This document shows, piece by piece, positions 63,623 through 64,000 of a DNA stretch of 64,000 bases (position 1 is the first letter of the stretch; each line of letters starts with the position of its first letter). The notes below the pieces were generated by a model. It was given only the letters and a program-made list of their open reading frames with translations, had not been told where the DNA came from and did not search any database. Source of the DNA: Clostridium_AW sp040797845 (lineage in GTDB: Bacteria; Bacillota; Clostridia; Clostridiales; Clostridiaceae); assembly GCA_040797845.1 (NCBI GenBank), contig JBFNFA010000011.1:62001-126000 (forward strand). The letters run 5' to 3'. Made by a program: the position numbers and the translations under genes.

Positions 63623-64000
63623 TTATAGATTAGTTAGTTCATCATATTTTGAAATAACTTGATTTACTATTCCATAATCAACTGCTTCATAAGCACTTAA
63701 CCAATAGTTTCTATCTGTATCTTTTTCTATTTTTTCTAAGGATTGACCAGTGGCTTCACTGATTATGCTATTAATCCTCTTACGTACTCTTAATATCTCT
63801 TCTGCTTCAATACCAATATCAGTAGCCTGACCTTGGAATCCACCTAATGGTTGATGTATCATATATCTTGTGTTTGGTAAAGAATAACGATATTGTTTTT
63901 CTGCTGCAAGATAAATTGTAATAGCAGCACTTGCAACCCAACCAGTACCAATTACAATAACACGTGGTTTGATAAACTTAATCATATCATGAATTGTATC
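63623..64000 (-). CDS. clpP: ClpP-like protease subunit (partial, 5' end outside window)
   Basis: 126 codons are visible and the frame remains open to the window edge. The catalytic Ser lies in VASAAITIYLAA, the His in YMIHQPLGG and the Asp in DTDRNYWLSAYEAVDYG, so the triad is complete. The GWVASAA stretch differs from the GMAASMG of housekeeping ClpP, so this is probably a paralogue. It would form a tetradecameric chamber with a Clp ATPase. The start codon is beyond 64000. Confidence 0.85.
   Translation of the reverse strand, partial: DTIHDMIKFIKPRVIVIGTGWVASAAITIYLAAEKQYRYSLPNTRYMIHQPLGGFQGQATDIGIEAEEILRVRKRINSIISEATGQSLEKIEKDTDRNYWLSAYEAVDYGIVNQVISKYDELTNL

Overview
The window is low-GC, densely coded DNA with strong GGAGG-type ribosome binding sites. 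Its gene content (a Liv-type importer cluster, RtcB, TruA, an NhaP-type antiporter, a sigma-54 activator, clostridial phage-type proteins) fits the genus Clostridium or a close relative. The species cannot be named from sequence alone. There are no rRNA or tRNA genes and no CRISPR array.

Left chromosomal part (1-19 kb). After the tail of one forward gene come an ArsR-type regulator and MFS exporter pair, a CoA-transferase with a KAS III-like enzyme, and a PAS/sigma-54 activator. A six-gene unit follows (livH-livM-livG-livF, a solute-binding lipoprotein and an alpha/beta hydrolase), with a near-consensus -24/-12 sigma-54 promoter about 160 bp upstream. It looks like an activator-controlled uptake and catabolic locus of unknown substrate. 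Next are a second hydrolase, a cation/proton antiporter, a GNAT acetyltransferase, truA, rtcB, a candidate structured RNA and a lipoprotein.

Central element (about 19.4-57 kb, all on the minus strand). This is a phage-derived locus with a complete flexible-tail set: major tail protein, two chaperone-position proteins, 1416-aa tape measure, distal tail protein, tail-tip protein, fibres, amidase and holin. I find no terminase, portal, capsid, protease, active integrase or replication gene, so it reads as a headless tail particle (tailocin-like). Its control genes resemble phage SPbeta: a DGYHR-motif protein (YopQ-like), a tyrosine-recombinase-fold protein whose catalytic residues are all replaced (MrpR/YopR-like), and an 882-aa single-chain RNA polymerase of the YonO/QDE-1 superfamily. 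A consensus promoter with a LexA box at its start site heads the operon containing that polymerase. DNA damage would therefore raise the polymerase, which would transcribe the tail genes downstream.

Two cargo features stand out inside the tail operon. One is a cassette of two different radical SAM enzymes around two cysteine-rich peptides that share a leader-like motif, which looks like a RiPP pathway. The other is a run of eight putative binding proteins, most joining a different N-terminal recognition domain to the same C-terminal module.

Right chromosomal part (57-64 kb): an ABC-2 exporter pair, a short winged-helix remnant of replication-initiator type, a CNNM/CorC membrane protein, a nitroreductase divergent from a LysR regulator, and the 3' part of a clpP-like gene that runs off the window.
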